Assembly (NCBI GenBank): GCA_027658995.1
Contig: JAQDQK010000003.1
Location: 144,663-208,662, forward strand
From: Propionibacteriaceae bacterium AM104-82
Lineage (GTDB): Bacteria; Actinomycetota; Actinomycetes; Propionibacteriales; Propionibacteriaceae
Direction of reading: 5' to 3'
Length of the DNA: 64,000 bases
The translations under genes and the position numbers were made by a program. The notes beneath the pieces were generated by a model that worked only from the letters and a program-made list of their open reading frames with translations, was not told the DNA's origin and searched no databases. Shown here piece by piece: positions 21,763-32,990 of the stretch (its first letter is position 1; every line of letters begins with the position of its first letter).

Positions 21763-22682
21763 CAGACACCGTGACCGTGCGCCGCAGGCGCGACAAGAAG
21801 GCCCAGGACCAGCGGGGCATCACCTCGCCCGCCGACTGGCGCAAGCCGTCGGTGCGGTTCTCGCTCGGCACCGTGCAGGTGCTGCTGCTGGTTGCGCTGT
21901 TCGTCGCGGGGCTCGGCCCGATGCTGCTGCTCGCGAAGTTCGCGGTCACCCCGACGCAGGACATCCTGCGCACCCCGATGGCGATCTTCCACAACGGCGT
22001 GAAACTGGAAAACCTCGACCAGGCCTGGAACCGCGTCCAGATCTCGCGCTACTTCATGAACACCGTGTGGCTCGCGCTCGGCTCCTGGGCGAGCCAACTG
22101 ATCGTCGCCACCACCGGAGGCTACGTGCTCTCGGTGCTGCGCCCCCGCTACGGCAAGGTGATCAACGCGCTGGTGCTGGCGACGCTTTTCGTGCCCGCCG
22201 TGGTGCTGCTGGTGCCGCTGTACCTGACCATCCTGAACCCGCCGCTGCTCGGCCAGTCGCTGATCAACTCGTTCTGGGCCGTGTGGCTGCCCGCTGGCGC
22301 AAGCGCGTTCAACGTGGTGCTCGTGGCGCGCTTCTTCGACAGCCTGCCGCGCGAGGTGTTCGAGGCGGCGAGGGTCGACGGGGCGGGCAACTTCCGGCTG
22401 TTCTGGTCGATCGTGCTTCCGATGTCGAAGCCGATCCTCGGCGTGGTCAGCGTGTTCGCGATCATCGCCAGTTGGAAGGACTTCCTCTGGCCGCTGCTCG
22501 TGCTGAAGGACCCCAAGATCCAGCCCCTCTCGGTGCGCCTGCCCGCCATCGCGGGGGCGACCGACCTCGGGGTGTTCCTCGCGGCGCTCGCGATCGCGAC
22601 GCTGATCCCCGTGGCGCTGTTCCTCGCGTTCCAGCGCCTGTTCCTCGGGGGAGCGGGCCTGGGAGGAGCCGTCAAGGGCTGA
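21759..22682 (+). CDS. Sugar ABC transporter permease, MalG-like
   Basis: The 307-residue product has six predicted transmembrane helices and an EAA loop (EAARVDGAGNFRLFWSIVLP). I start it at GTG 21759, which overlaps the MalF-like stop (GTGA); open codons upstream in this frame lie inside the other permease. No ATP-binding gene follows, so this importer probably uses a shared MsiK-like ATPase encoded outside the window. Confidence 0.92.
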   Translation: MTDTVTVRRRRDKKAQDQRGITSPADWRKPSVRFSLGTVQVLLLVALFVAGLGPMLLLAKFAVTPTQDILRTPMAIFHNGVKLENLDQAWNRVQISRYFMNTVWLALGSWASQLIVATTGGYVLSVLRPRYGKVINALVLATLFVPAVVLLVPLYLTILNPPLLGQSLINSFWAVWLPAGASAFNVVLVARFFDSLPREVFEAARVDGAGNFRLFWSIVLPMSKPILGVVSVFAIIASWKDFLWPLLVLKDPKIQPLSVRLPAIAGATDLGVFLAALAIATLIPVALFLAFQRLFLGGAGLGGAVKG

Positions 22683-22685
22683 GGC

Positions 22686-23078
22686 TCAGCGCTGCGAATC
22701 CTGCTTCTTCCCGGAGCCGAGCAGGCCACCGAGGATCGCGCCGACCACCGAGATGATGATCGAGCCGAACAGGGCCGCCCAGAAGCCGTCGACGTGGAAG
22801 CCGATCCCGAACTGGGTGCCGATCCACGACGTCAGCATCAGCATCAGGGCGTTGACGACAAGCATGAACAGCCCGAGCGTCAGCACGATCAGGCAGGTGC
22901 TCATCACGCTGACGATCGGCTTGATGACGGCGTTGACCACGCCGAAGATGAGCGCGACGATCAGCAGCGTGACGACCTTGTCCGTGGTGTCCGAGGCGGT
23001 CAGGCTGATGCCAGGGACCAGCCAGACGGCGGCCGCGGTGGCGAGGGCGGTGACGATGAGACGCATCAGGAACTGCAT
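22686..23078 (-). CDS. Phage-holin-4-superfamily small membrane protein
   Basis: The 130-residue product has four hydrophobic segments and the VNAVIKPIV motif typical of the PF04020 (Phage_holin_4_2) family of bacterial membrane proteins. Despite the name these are widespread housekeeping proteins without known lysis activity. The start is uncertain: ATG 23078 lies one base after GGAGG, too close, and ATG 23066 lies 13 bases after it, rather far. It converges on the MalG-like gene with 3 bases between stops. Confidence 0.8.
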   Translation of the reverse strand: MQFLMRLIVTALATAAAVWLVPGISLTASDTTDKVVTLLIVALIFGVVNAVIKPIVSVMSTCLIVLTLGLFMLVVNALMLMLTSWIGTQFGIGFHVDGFWAALFGSIIISVVGAILGGLLGSGKKQDSQR

Positions 23079-23154
23079 ACCTCCACAATGCCAGCCGACC
23101 GGCGCCGCGTCTGTGGGGGACCTCCCTGAGCGTTCCCCGGTGTTGGGCGCGACG

Positions 23155-23160
23155 TAGTAT
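23155..23160 (+). promoter_or_regulatory. Candidate -10 of the large ABC gene
   Basis: TAGTAT at 23155-23160 is a good -10 and would start a short leader before the GGAGGGAGGA binding site at 23185-23194. The -35 is weak. Confidence 0.4.
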
Positions 23161-23199
23161 TGCCGGAGTTTGGGCCGACGACCGGGGAGGGAGGAACCG

Positions 23200-26100
23200 A
23201 TGCTGCAACTCGATCAGGTGCGCAAGTCCTACACCACGGGCGACTTCACGCAGGTCGCGCTCGACGACGTCAGCATCGCGTTCCGCGACAACGAGTTCGT
23301 CGCGATCCTCGGCCCCTCCGGTTCCGGCAAGACGACCCTGCTCAACGTGGTCGGCGGGCTCGACCACTACGACTCGGGCAACCTGATCATCGACGGCGTC
23401 GCGACGTCGAAGTACAAGGACCGCGACTGGGACACCTACCGCAACAACCGGATCGGGTTCGTCTTCCAGAGCTACAACCTGATCCCGCACCAGAGCGTGC
23501 TCGCCAACGTCGAACTGGCCCTGACGCTCGCGGGGGTCTCGCCGGCCGAGCGGAGGCAGCGCGCCATCGCGGCCCTCGACGAGGTGGGCCTCGTCGACCA
23601 CATCCACAAGCGCCCCAACCAACTCTCCGGCGGCCAGATGCAGCGCGTCGCCATCGCGCGCGCCCTCATCAACGACCCCGAGATCCTGCTCGCCGACGAG
23701 CCGACCGGCGCCCTCGACTCGCACACCAGCGTCCAGATCATGGCCCTGCTGACCAGCATCGCCAAGGACCGCCTCGTCATCATGGTCACGCACAACCCGG
23801 AGTTGGCCGAGGAGTACGCCACCCGGATCGTGTCGCTGCGCGACGGCGTGATCTCCGAGGACTCCGACCCGTACACGCCGGACATGGGGGAGGTGAGCGG
23901 CCACTCGCGGGCCAAGCGCACCAGCATGTCCTTCCTGACGGCGATCGCGCTGTCCTTCAACAACCTGATGACCAAGAAGGGCCGCACGCTGATGACCGCC
24001 TTCGCGGGCAGCATCGGCATCATCGGCATCGCCGCGATCCTTGCGCTCGCCAACGGCGTCAACGCCTACATCAAGGGCGTCGAGGAGGACACCCTCTCGA
24101 TGTACCCGCTCTCCATCGAGCGGCAGGGCTTCGACATGGGCTCGATGCTTGCCGCCTCGGCCGGCCTGATGGACGAGATGAGCGGAGACAAGAAGGGCGA
24201 GGAGGGCACCGCGCACGAGGTGCACCTGCTCTCCAGCATGTTCGGCGGGATCGGCACCAACGACCTGCGCTCGCTGAAGTCCTACCTGGAGGGCGACGGC
24301 AGCGCCATCCGGGACTCGGTCAACTCCATCCAGTACTCCTACGACGTCACCCCGCAGATCTTCGCCTCCGACACCACCGACGGGCCACGCCAGGTCAACC
24401 CCGACTCGACCTTCAGCAAGCTGGGCTTCGGCACCGGCGGGGCCATGATGGGCTCGGCGGGCAGCACCAACGTCTTCTCCGAACTGGTCGACGACCTGTC
24501 CCTGGTCGACACGCAGTACGACGTGGTCGAGGGCCGCTGGCCGACGGCCTTCGACGAGACGGTGCTCGTGCTCAGCCCCAGCGGAGGGATCAGCGACCTT
24601 GCGCTCTACGCCATGGGCCTGCGCGACCCGGCGGAGCTCGACGCCATGGTGCGCCAGGTGATCGCCGAGGAGAAGGTCACCGTCCCCGAGGACTCGCTCA
24701 GCGTCAGCTACGACGAGTTGATGGACGTCACGTTCCGGCTGATCAACGCCACCGACAGGTACAAGTTCGACTCGGCCTACGACGTGTGGACCGACCGCGG
24801 CGGCGACGAGGCGTTCATGCGCCAGCTCGTCGACGGGGGAGAGACCCTCAAGATCGTCGGCATCGTCAAGGCCAACGGCGACAACTCGGTGCTGCGGCCA
24901 GGCATCTACTACACCTCCGCGCTGACCCGCCACGTCATCGAGGCCTCCGAGGACACCGCGATCGTGCAGAGCCAACTGGCCCACCGCGACGTCAACGTCT
25001 TCTCCGGGCGCAGCTTCGCCGACGACACCAGCCAGCCGGAGGGGCTCGACCTCGCCTCGCTGATCACCGTCGACGAGGACGCCATCGCCAAGGCCTTCAC
25101 CTTCGACCAGTCCAAGCTGCAACTCGACCTCGGCGGGCTGGAGGACCTGTCGATGCCCGACCTGCAACTCGACCCGGCCGCGCTGCCCGAACTCGACGTC
25201 GCGGCCCTGCTCGGCGACCTCGACCTGACGACCCTCGTCCGGCCGCCGGACGACCTCGACCAGGACATCGGCCAGACCACCGCCATGGTGCAGGGGCTCG
25301 CCGAGGGGTTCGTCGCCTACGCGGCCGCCAACGCGCTCGACCCGGCCGACCCCGCAAGCTTCCCGACGTTCCTGGCCTCCGACGAGGCGAAGGCGCTGCT
25401 CGCGGGCGAGCCTGGCGCGACCCCCGGCATGATCACCCAACTGGTCACCGGCTACCTGGGCTACGCCACCAGCCAGCAGGCCGACCTCGCCGACGTCGCC
25501 ACGACGCTTCCCGCGTTCCTCGCCACGCCGGAGGGCCAGGCCATCCAGGGCGAGGCCATGGGCCTGATCGACACGGCCGCGCTGCAGACCCAGTTGCAGG
25601 GCGCCATCGGCGGCTACCTGCAGGAGGTCATGTCGACCTACATGGCGGAGGCGTCGAGCCAGATCGGCGACGCGCTGCGCACCCAGATCACCTCCGCGAT
25701 GGAGGGGGCCATGGATCAGCTCGCCTCCCAGATGAGCGACGCCATGAGCATCGACCAGGACGCGTTCACCAAGGCGTTCAGCCTGAACAAGAACCAGGAG
25801 GAACTCACCCAACTCCTGATGTCGATGGCCACCACCGAGGTGAAGAGCTTCGAGTCGAACATGCGCACGCTCGGCTACGCCGACCTTGCCGACCCGTCGG
25901 GCATCGAGATCTTCCCCAAGGACTTCGAGTCCAAGGGGAAGGTCATCGAGACCCTCGACGCGTACAACGAACGCGCCCGCGCCGATGGCCACGAGGACCA
26001 GGTGATCACCTACACCGACCTGGTCGGCGCCCTGATGGGCTCGGTGACCGACATCGTCAACATGGTCAGCTACGTGCTCGTCGCGTTCGTGGCGATCTCG

Positions 26101-26466
26101 CTGATCGTCAGTTCCATCATGATCGGCGTGATCACCTACATCTCGGTGCTCGAGCGCAAGAAGGAGATCGGCATCCTCCGCTCGATCGGCGCCTCCAAGC
26201 GCGACATCCGCCGCGTCTTCAACGCCGAGACGCTGCTCGTCGGGTTCGTGGCCGGCGCCCTCGGCGTCGGCATCACGTTCCTGCTCACCATCCCGGCCAA
26301 CGCGATCGTCTACAACAACTTCGACGTCGCCAACGTCGCCCAGTTGCCGTGGCAGGCCGCCCTGATCCTGGTGGCCATCAGCATGGCCCTGACGGCGCTC
26401 GCGGGCCTCATCCCGGCCACCGCAGCCTCCCGCAAGGATCCGGTCGAGGCACTGCGCAGCGAGTAG
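23200..26466 (+). CDS. MacB/FtsX-type ABC transporter, fused ATPase and permease, very large outer domain
   Basis: The 1088-residue product fuses an ABC ATPase (residues 1-230; Walker A GPSGSGKT at 38-45, signature LSGGQ at about 142, Walker B LLADEP at about 163) to an FtsX-fold permease. TM1 is at about 265-287 and TM2-TM4 at about 952-975, 1010-1032 and 1052-1073, with the [20 protein letters not shown] motif after TM2. Between TM1 and TM2 lie about 660 exported residues, far more than the roughly 200 of typical MacB. Members of this superfamily do mechanotransmission or lipoprotein, peptide or drug extrusion rather than import. ATG 23200 has a clear binding site. It stands alone, between a holin-like gene and the spc operon. 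Confidence 0.9.
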   Translation: MLQLDQVRKSYTTGDFTQVALDDVSIAFRDNEFVAILGPSGSGKTTLLNVVGGLDHYDSGNLIIDGVATSKYKDRDWDTYRNNRIGFVFQSYNLIPHQSVLANVELALTLAGVSPAERRQRAIAALDEVGLVDHIHKRPNQLSGGQMQRVAIARALINDPEILLADEPTGALDSHTSVQIMALLTSIAKDRLVIMVTHNPELAEEYATRIVSLRDGVISEDSDPYTPDMGEVSGHSRAKRTSMSFLTAIALSFNNLMTKKGRTLMTAFAGSIGIIGIAAILALANGVNAYIKGVEEDTLSMYPLSIERQGFDMGSMLAASAGLMDEMSGDKKGEEGTAHEVHLLSSMFGGIGTNDLRSLKSYLEGDGSAIRDSVNSIQYSYDVTPQIFASDTTDGPRQVNPDSTFSKLGFGTGGAMMGSAGSTNVFSELVDDLSLVDTQYDVVEGRWPTAFDETVLVLSPSGGISDLALYAMGLRDPAELDAMVRQVIAEEKVTVPEDSLSVSYDELMDVTFRLINATDRYKFDSAYDVWTDRGGDEAFMRQLVDGGETLKIVGIVKANGDNSVLRPGIYYTSALTRHVIEASEDTAIVQSQLAHRDVNVFSGRSFADDTSQPEGLDLASLITVDEDAIAKAFTFDQSKLQLDLGGLEDLSMPDLQLDPAALPELDVAALLGDLDLTTLVRPPDDLDQDIGQTTAMVQGLAEGFVAYAAANALDPADPASFPTFLASDEAKALLAGEPGATPGMITQLVTGYLGYATSQQADLADVATTLPAFLATPEGQAIQGEAMGLIDTAALQTQLQGAIGGYLQEVMSTYMAEASSQIGDALRTQITSAMEGAMDQLASQMSDAMSIDQDAFTKAFSLNKNQEELTQLLMSMATTEVKSFESNMRTLGYADLADPSGIEIFPKDFESKGKVIETLDAYNERARADGHEDQVITYTDLVGALMGSVTDIVNMVSYVLVAFVAISLIVSSIMIGVITYISVLERKKEIGILRSIGASKRDIRRVFNAETLLVGFVAGALGVGITFLLTIPANAIVYNNFDVANVAQLPWQAALILVAISMALTALAGLIPATAASRKDPVEALRSE

Positions 26467-26480
26467 GCCCGCGACCGATT

Positions 26481-26508
26481 TTTACGCTCAGGTCCGCTGC
26501 GATAGACT
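26481..26508 (+). promoter_or_regulatory. spc operon promoter
   Basis: TTTACG (26481-26486), 16 bases and TAGACT (26503-26508) form the likely promoter, which gives a leader of about 155 bases before rplN. TTTTTA at 26479-26484 with 18 bases is an alternative -35. Confidence 0.55.
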
Positions 26509-26514
26509 GTTCCA

Positions 26515-26671
26515 GTTGTCTTGGGTCTGTGCCCCTTCGGGGGGACCTTTCCCGGGCACACACCATGGCCCCCTCTCTCTCGAGCTGGGGGTTGCCTCCT
26601 GGCAAAATCCAGGGGGTCCATTTCTAGTTCCACAAGGCCTGATACCGGAACCGGTGGAGCAAGGAGCAGTA
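26515..26671 (+). promoter_or_regulatory. Structured 5' leader of rplN
   Basis: A 7-bp stem TGTGCCC/GGGCACA (26528-26534 with 26554-26560) encloses CCCC-TTCG-GGGG, a UUCG-tetraloop hairpin. A C-rich then G-rich segment follows (about 26568-26618). AAGGAG at 26661-26666 serves rplN. Such a leader suggests translational or attenuation control, but no known ribosomal-protein binding site was recognised. Confidence 0.4.
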
Positions 26672-27040
26672 ATGATCCAGCAGGAGTCGCGACTGAAGGT
26701 CGCCGACAACACTGGTGCGAAGGAAATCCTCTGCATCCGTGTTCTCGGTGGCTCGAAGCGCCGCTATGCCTACCTGGGCGACACCATTGTCGCCACCGTC
26801 AAGGATGCGATCCCTGGCGGCAACGTCAAGAAGGGTGACGTGGTCAAGGCCGTCGTCGTCCGCGCAAAGAAGGAGCGTCGCCGCGCCGACGGTTCCTACA
26901 TCAAGTTCGATGAGAACGCAGCCGTGATCCTGAAGAACGACGGGGAGCCCCGCGGCACCCGCATCTTCGGCCCCGTGGCCCGCGAACTCCGCGAGAAGAA
27001 GTTCATGCGCATCGTCTCGCTGGCACCGGAGGTGATCTGA
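26672..27040 (+). CDS. rplN: 50S ribosomal protein L14 (uL14)
   Basis: The 122-residue product starts [20 protein letters not shown], the canonical L14 N-terminus. ATG 26672 follows AAGGAG. It is the first gene of the spc transcript, here separated from rpsQ by 10 kb. Confidence 0.98.
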   Translation: MIQQESRLKVADNTGAKEILCIRVLGGSKRRYAYLGDTIVATVKDAIPGGNVKKGDVVKAVVVRAKKERRRADGSYIKFDENAAVILKNDGEPRGTRIFGPVARELREKKFMRIVSLAPEVI

Positions 27041-27042
27041 TC

Positions 27043-27414
27043 ATGGCGAAGCTCAACATCAAGAAGGGCGACCGCGTGATGGTCATCTCGGGCAAGGACA
27101 AGGGTGTGACCGCCGAGGTCATCGCCGTTGATCCCGCCACCGAGCGTGTCACCGTCCAGGGCGTGAACCTCGTCAAGAAGCACCGTCGTGAGTCGCAGAC
27201 CGCCAACGGTCGTCGCGTCGAGGGCGGCATCATCAACGTCGAGGCCCCGATCCACGTGAGCAACGTGCAGCTCGTGGTCAAGGTCGACGGCAAGGAAGTC
27301 CCCACGCGCGTCGGACACAAGCGCGTCGAGGTGACCAAGCGTCGTCCCGACGGTTCCGAGTACAAGGCCGAGCGCTCCGTGCGTATCGCCCGCAAGACCG
27401 GTGAGGAGATCTGA
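27043..27414 (+). CDS. rplX: 50S ribosomal protein L24 (uL24)
   Basis: The 123-residue product has the KOW motif ([20 protein letters not shown]) of L24, an assembly initiator of the large subunit. It starts 2 bases after rplN and overlaps rplE by one base. Confidence 0.97.
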   Translation: MAKLNIKKGDRVMVISGKDKGVTAEVIAVDPATERVTVQGVNLVKKHRRESQTANGRRVEGGIINVEAPIHVSNVQLVVKVDGKEVPTRVGHKRVEVTKRRPDGSEYKAERSVRIARKTGEEI

Positions 27415-28040
27415 TGAGCGAGACCTCGACCACCACGATGCCCCGTCTCAAGGCCAAGTACCGCGAGAGCATCGTTCCTGCGCTGCAGGAAGAGTTCAAC
27501 TTCGACAACGTCATGCAGATCCCCGGTCTCACCAAGATCGTGGTCAACATGGGCGTCGGCGAGGCCGCGCGCGACTCGAAGATCATCGACGGCGCCATCA
27601 AGGACCTCACCGCGATCACCGGCCAGAAGCCGTCCGTGACCAAGGCCCGCAAGTCGATCGCACAGTTCAAGCTGCGTGAGGGTCAGCCCATCGGCTGCCA
27701 CGTCACGCTGCGTGGCGACCGCATGTGGGAGTTCGCCGACCGTCTCCTGACGCTCGCGCTGCCCCGTATCCGCGACTTCCGTGGCCTCAACGGCCGCCAG
27801 TTCGACGGCAACGGCAACTACACGTTCGGTCTCAACGAGCAGGTCATGTTCCTCGAGATCGATCAGGACAAGATCGACCGCGTCCGCGGCATGGACATCA
27901 CGTTCGTGACCTCCGCTGACAACGACGAGGAAGGCCGCGCGCTGCTGAAGCACCTGGGCTTCCCCTTCAAGGCCGTCGACGACCCGAAGAAGCAGGAGGC
28001 CAAGCGCGGCCCCGCTTACTACGCCAAGAAGAAGAAGTGA
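27414..28040 (+). CDS. rplE: 50S ribosomal protein L5 (uL5)
   Basis: The 208-residue product is a full L5 with the conserved [14 protein letters not shown] and RDFRGLNG segments that contact 5S rRNA and the P-site tRNA. It has a short extra N-terminus and a Lys-rich end (KKKK). Confidence 0.97.
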   Translation: MSETSTTTMPRLKAKYRESIVPALQEEFNFDNVMQIPGLTKIVVNMGVGEAARDSKIIDGAIKDLTAITGQKPSVTKARKSIAQFKLREGQPIGCHVTLRGDRMWEFADRLLTLALPRIRDFRGLNGRQFDGNGNYTFGLNEQVMFLEIDQDKIDRVRGMDITFVTSADNDEEGRALLKHLGFPFKAVDDPKKQEAKRGPAYYAKKKK

Positions 28041-28044
28041 ACTG

Positions 28045-28230
28045 ATGGCTAAGACAGCACTCAAGGTCAAGCAGGCGCGCAAGCCCAAGTTCGGCGTGCG
28101 TGCGTACACCCGTTGCCAGAAGTGCGGCCGGCCCCACTCGGTCTACCGCAAGTTCGGCCTGTGCCGCATCTGCCTGCGCGACATGGCGCACGCGGGGGAG
28201 CTCCCCGGCGTGACCAAGTCGTCCTGGTGA
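28045..28230 (+). CDS. rpsZ: 30S ribosomal protein S14, zinc type (uS14)
   Basis: The 61-residue product is the short, zinc-binding form of S14, with CX2C...CX2C (CQKCGRPH ... CRICLRD). Some actinobacteria keep a second, zinc-free rpsN under Zur control; none is in this window. It lies 4 bases after rplE. Confidence 0.97.
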   Translation: MAKTALKVKQARKPKFGVRAYTRCQKCGRPHSVYRKFGLCRICLRDMAHAGELPGVTKSSW

Positions 28231-28306
28231 CCCAGACCCACATTCCATTCAAACCACACCAGGTCCGGGTCGCCCGGAAACCGGTGTAGATAAGAGGCAA
28301 CTAGTC

Positions 28307-28711
28307 ATGACGATGACTGATCCGATCGCAGACATGCTGACGCGTCTGCGTAACGCCAACCAGGCGTACCAGGATTCCACGTCGATGCCGAGCTCGAAGA
28401 TCAAGGTGGGAATCGCCGAGATCCTCAAGAAGAACGGCTACATCGCCGACTACGAACTGACCGAGGTCGAGGGCCAGGTCGGCAAGGTTCTGAAGGTGAC
28501 GCTGAAGTACGGCGAGTCGCGCGAGCGCTCCATCGCTGGCCTGCGGCGCATCTCGAAGCCGGGTCTTCGCGTGTACGCGAAGTCCACCGAGCTCCCCAAG
28601 GTGCTCGGCGGTCTCGGCATCGCGATCATCTCGACGTCGCAGGGTCTGCTGACCGACCGCGACGCCAAGTCCAAGTCCGTGGGCGGCGAAGTACTCGCCT
28701 ACGTCTGGTGA
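28307..28711 (+). CDS. rpsH: 30S ribosomal protein S8 (uS8)
   Basis: The 134-residue product starts [21 protein letters not shown], the common actinobacterial form; a second ATG at 28313 is possible. S8 binds 16S rRNA and in E. coli represses the spc operon. The 76-base gap before it holds a small CCGGG-TCG-CCCGG hairpin. Confidence 0.97.
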   Translation: MTMTDPIADMLTRLRNANQAYQDSTSMPSSKIKVGIAEILKKNGYIADYELTEVEGQVGKVLKVTLKYGESRERSIAGLRRISKPGLRVYAKSTELPKVLGGLGIAIISTSQGLLTDRDAKSKSVGGEVLAYVW

Positions 28712-28738
28712 TCCGGCGAAGGTAAGGAGAAAACACAA

Positions 28739-29281
28739 ATGTCACGAATTGGCAGGCTCCCCATCGCCATTCCGTCCGGTGTGGACGTCAAGCTCGACGG
28801 CCAGCAGGTCGACGTCAAGGGCCCGAAGGGCACCCTGACCCTGACCGTCGCCGAGCCGATCACCATCGCCAAGGGCGAAGACGGCCAGCTGCAGGTTTCC
28901 CGTCCCAACGATGCGCGCGAGTCGCGTTCGCTGCACGGCCTGACCCGCACCCTGGTCAACAACATGATGCTCGGCGTCACCGAGGGCTACGAAAAGAAGC
29001 TCGAGATCGTCGGCGTCGGCTACCGCGTGATCTCCAAGGGTCCGAAGCAGCTCGAGTTCGCGCTCGGCTTCTCGCACCCGGTGATCGTGGACGCGCCTGA
29101 GGGCATCGAGTTCATTGTCGAGACCCCCACCCGTTTCTCGGTCAAGGGCATCGACAAGCAGCTCGTCGGCGAGACCGCGGCCAACATCCGCAAGATTCGC
29201 AAGCCCGAGCCCTACAAGGGCAAGGGTGTCCGCTACGCGGGCGAGCACGTCCGCCGCAAGGCTGGAAAGGCTGGTAAGTAA
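28739..29281 (+). CDS. rplF: 50S ribosomal protein L6 (uL6)
   Basis: The 180-residue product has the two repeated L6 domains and the C-terminal [14 protein letters not shown] signature. An AAGGAGAAA binding site precedes ATG 28739. It overlaps rplR by one base. Confidence 0.97.
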   Translation: MSRIGRLPIAIPSGVDVKLDGQQVDVKGPKGTLTLTVAEPITIAKGEDGQLQVSRPNDARESRSLHGLTRTLVNNMMLGVTEGYEKKLEIVGVGYRVISKGPKQLEFALGFSHPVIVDAPEGIEFIVETPTRFSVKGIDKQLVGETAANIRKIRKPEPYKGKGVRYAGEHVRRKAGKAGK

Positions 29282-29664
29282 TGGCCATCTCGATCAAGCA
29301 CAACAAGTCGCTTGCTCCGAAGAGCGCGTCTCGTGCGCGTCGTCAGCTGCGTGCCCGCAAGAAGATCAACGGCTCCGTCGACCGTCCCCGCATGGTCGTC
29401 ACCCGCTCGTCGCGCCACCTGTTCGTTCAGGTGATCGACGACACCGCTGGCAAGACGCTCGCGTCCGCCTCCACCATGGAGGCCGACCTTCGTTCGGTCG
29501 ACGGTGACAAGTCGGAGAAGGCCCGCAAGGTCGGCTCCCTGATCGCCGAGCGCGCCAAGGCCGCAGGCGTCGAGCAGGTCGTCTTCGACCGTGCAGGTAA
29601 CAAGTACCACGGACGGATCGCGGCCCTGGCCGACGCCGCCCGCGAGGCCGGGCTCGGCTTCTAA
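29281..29664 (+). CDS. rplR: 50S ribosomal protein L18 (uL18)
   Basis: The 127-residue product binds 5S rRNA. The N-terminal basic stretch ([12 protein letters not shown]) and the [13 protein letters not shown] core are typical for L18. Confidence 0.97.
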   Translation: MAISIKHNKSLAPKSASRARRQLRARKKINGSVDRPRMVVTRSSRHLFVQVIDDTAGKTLASASTMEADLRSVDGDKSEKARKVGSLIAERAKAAGVEQVVFDRAGNKYHGRIAALADAAREAGLGF

Positions 29665-29684
29665 CACGACGAAAGGAATTCACG

Positions 29685-30284
29685 ATGAGTGAAACCCAGC
29701 AGCGCCGTTCCGGCGCGGGTGAGCGTCGTGGCCGTGACGATCGTCGTGGCCAGGCTCAGAAGGAAGAAAGCAAGTACCTCGAGCGCGTTGTCACCATCAA
29801 CCGCGTCGCCAAGGTCGTTCAGGGTGGTCGTCGCTTCAGCTTCACCGCACTGGTCGTCGTCGGCGACGGTGAGGGCATGGTCGGCGTCGGCTACGGCAAG
29901 GCGAAGGAGGTGCCGGCCGCGATCGCCAAGGGCGTTGAAGAGGCCAAGAAGCACTTCTTCCGCGTGCCGCTGATCCAGCGCACCATCCCGCACCCCGTCC
30001 AGGGTGAGAAGGCCGGCGGCGTCGTGCTGCTGCGCCCCGCCTCGCCCGGTACCGGTGTGATCGCCGGTGGCTCCGCCCGTGCGGTGCTCGAGTGCGCCGG
30101 TGTGCACGATGTGCTCTCCAAGTCGCTCGGCTCCTCCAACGCGATCAACGTCGTGCACGCGACCGTTGAGGCGCTCAAGCAGCTCGAGACCCCCGAGGCC
30201 GTGGCTCACCGCCGCGGGCTCCCGGTCGAGGACGTGGCCCCGGCCGCACTGCTTCGCGCCGCCAAGGAAGGGGCGTCGAAGTAA
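29685..30284 (+). CDS. rpsE: 30S ribosomal protein S5 (uS5)
   Basis: The 199-residue product has the double-stranded-RNA-binding-like S5 domain ([20 protein letters not shown]) and the C-terminal S5 domain with the [13 protein letters not shown] loop. A short charged N-terminal extension (RRGRDDRRG) is usual in actinobacteria. It overlaps rpmD by one base. Confidence 0.97.
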   Translation: MSETQQRRSGAGERRGRDDRRGQAQKEESKYLERVVTINRVAKVVQGGRRFSFTALVVVGDGEGMVGVGYGKAKEVPAAIAKGVEEAKKHFFRVPLIQRTIPHPVQGEKAGGVVLLRPASPGTGVIAGGSARAVLECAGVHDVLSKSLGSSNAINVVHATVEALKQLETPEAVAHRRGLPVEDVAPAALLRAAKEGASK

Positions 30285-30466
30285 TGGCAGAGCTCAAGAT
30301 CACCCAGTCCAAGTCCGCGGTGGGCGGCAAGCAGTACCAGCGCGACACGCTTCGCACCCTGGGCCTCAAGCGGATCGGTGACACCGTGACGCGCGAGGAT
30401 CGCCCCGAGGTGCTCGGCATGCTCCGCACGGTCGCCCACCTGGTTACCGTAGAAGAGGTGAAGTGA
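30284..30466 (+). CDS. rpmD: 50S ribosomal protein L30 (uL30)
   Basis: The 60-residue product begins [20 protein letters not shown] and matches L30, with the [14 protein letters not shown] motif. It is a single ferredoxin-like fold of normal length. Confidence 0.97.
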   Translation: MAELKITQSKSAVGGKQYQRDTLRTLGLKRIGDTVTREDRPEVLGMLRTVAHLVTVEEVK

Positions 30467-30468
30467 CC

Positions 30469-30909
30469 ATGTCGCTCAAGCTGCATCATCTGCGTCCCGC
30501 CCCCGGCGCCAAGACCGAGAAGACTCGTGTCGGCCGTGGTGAGGGTTCGAAGGGTAAGACCGCAGGTCGTGGTACCAAGGGCACCGGCGCGCGCAAGAAC
30601 GTTCCTCAGAACTTCGAGGGCGGCCAGATGCCGATCCACATGCGTCTGCCGAAGCTCAAGGGCTTCAAGAACCCGTTCCGTGTCGAGTTCCAGGTCGTCA
30701 ACGTCGGCCGCATCGCCGAGCTGTTCCCGAAGGGTGGCGACGTCACCGTCGCCGACCTCGTGTCGGCCGGTGCTGTGCGCGACGGCGCCCTGGTGAAGGT
30801 GCTCGGCAACGGCGACGTCCCCGTGGCCCTGAAGGTGAGCGCCAACGCGTTCTCCGGCTCGGCCAAGGCGAAGCTGGAGGCCGCTGGCGGTTCCGCCACC
30901 GAGCTCTGA
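30469..30909 (+). CDS. rplO: 50S ribosomal protein L15 (uL15)
   Basis: The 146-residue product begins [20 protein letters not shown], with the [17 protein letters not shown] basic region of L15. ATG 30469 is preferred to GTG 30463 because the purine-rich site (AGAAGAGG) then has a normal spacing. It is the last gene before the terminator. Confidence 0.96.
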   Translation: MSLKLHHLRPAPGAKTEKTRVGRGEGSKGKTAGRGTKGTGARKNVPQNFEGGQMPIHMRLPKLKGFKNPFRVEFQVVNVGRIAELFPKGGDVTVADLVSAGAVRDGALVKVLGNGDVPVALKVSANAFSGSAKAKLEAAGGSATEL

Positions 30910-30929
30910 CGCACAGCTGAACCCAGATA

Positions 30930-30965
30930 GGGGTGGGTCCGGATCGCTTCCGGACCCACCCCTTT
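30930..30965 (+). terminator. Intrinsic terminator after rplO
   Basis: Arms 30930-30943 and 30949-30962 (GGGGTGGGTCCGGA and its exact complement) make a 14-bp stem with loop TCGCT, followed by TTT. It separates spc genes from secY. Confidence 0.9.
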
Positions 30966-31011
30966 CGCATCCCCCTGCAAGGGTTGGGCGAGGTTTGTGG
31001 GGGGCGGGAGT

Positions 31012-31040
31012 TTTGGTGGGCGGTCGCGCCTTGATAGGCT
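31012..31040 (+). promoter_or_regulatory. secY promoter
   Basis: TTTGGT (31012-31017), 17 bases and TAGGCT (31035-31040) would start transcription near 31047, giving secY-adk-map its own transcript after the rplO terminator. Confidence 0.5.
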
Positions 31041-31102
31041 GCCCTGGTTGCCGTGCTATCGGCGCGCGCTGAAATCTGTTTGTTCGTCGAAAGTAGATCT
31101 GG

Positions 31103-32412
<1,310 letters not shown>

Positions 32413-32416
<4 letters not shown>

Positions 32417-32988
32417 AGCTTCTGATCATGGGAGCGCCGGGTGCAGGCAAAGGCACCCAGGCGACGGCCTTGGCCGAGCGCTACGGCGTACCGGCGATCT
32501 CCACCGGCGACATCTTCCGGTACAACATCAAGAACCAGACGCCGCTCGGCGTGAAGGTCAAGGCGATCATCGACGCGGGGGAGTACGTCCCCGACGACGT
32601 GACCGAGGAGATCGTCGCCTCCCGGCTGGCCGAGCCCGACTGCGAGCCGGGCTTCCTGCTCGACGGCTTCCCCCGCACCATGCACCAGGTGCACTTCCTC
32701 GACCGCTACCTCGCGGAGCGCTCCGATCAGCTCGACGCCGTCGTGTCGCTGATGGTGCAGCCCGAGGCCCTCGTGCAGCGGCTGCTCGGCCGCGCCGAGC
32801 TTGAGGGAAGGGCCGACGACAACGAGGACACCATCCGCCGCCGGATGGAGGTCTACGCGGGCCAGACCGCCCCGCTGCTCTTCCACTACGAGAACAAGGG
32901 CCTGCTCGTCGACGTCGACGGCACCGGCACCGTCGACGAGGTCCGCCAGCGCATGTTCGACATGGTCGACGCGCACGTCGAGGCCTGA
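32413..32988 (+). CDS. adk: Adenylate kinase
   Basis: The 191-residue product interconverts ATP+AMP and 2 ADP. The P-loop [10 protein letters not shown] is at residues 7-16, the AMP-site segments STGDIFR and DGFPRT follow, and RRRMEVY is near the lid. It is the short form without the zinc lid, as usual in actinobacteria. The start is GTG 32413, overlapping the secY stop. Confidence 0.97.
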
Positions 32989-32990
32989 GC

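Noticed and set aside
22686..23078. Holin-like gene as a sign of a prophage.
   Set aside because: PF04020 proteins are chromosomal in most bacteria and no other phage gene is nearby.
22672..25992. A 1,106-codon open frame on the minus strand.
   Set aside because: It is antisense to the ABC protein with perfect domain structure on the plus strand, and its Val/Glu/Arg/Gly-rich composition is typical of antisense frames in high-GC DNA.
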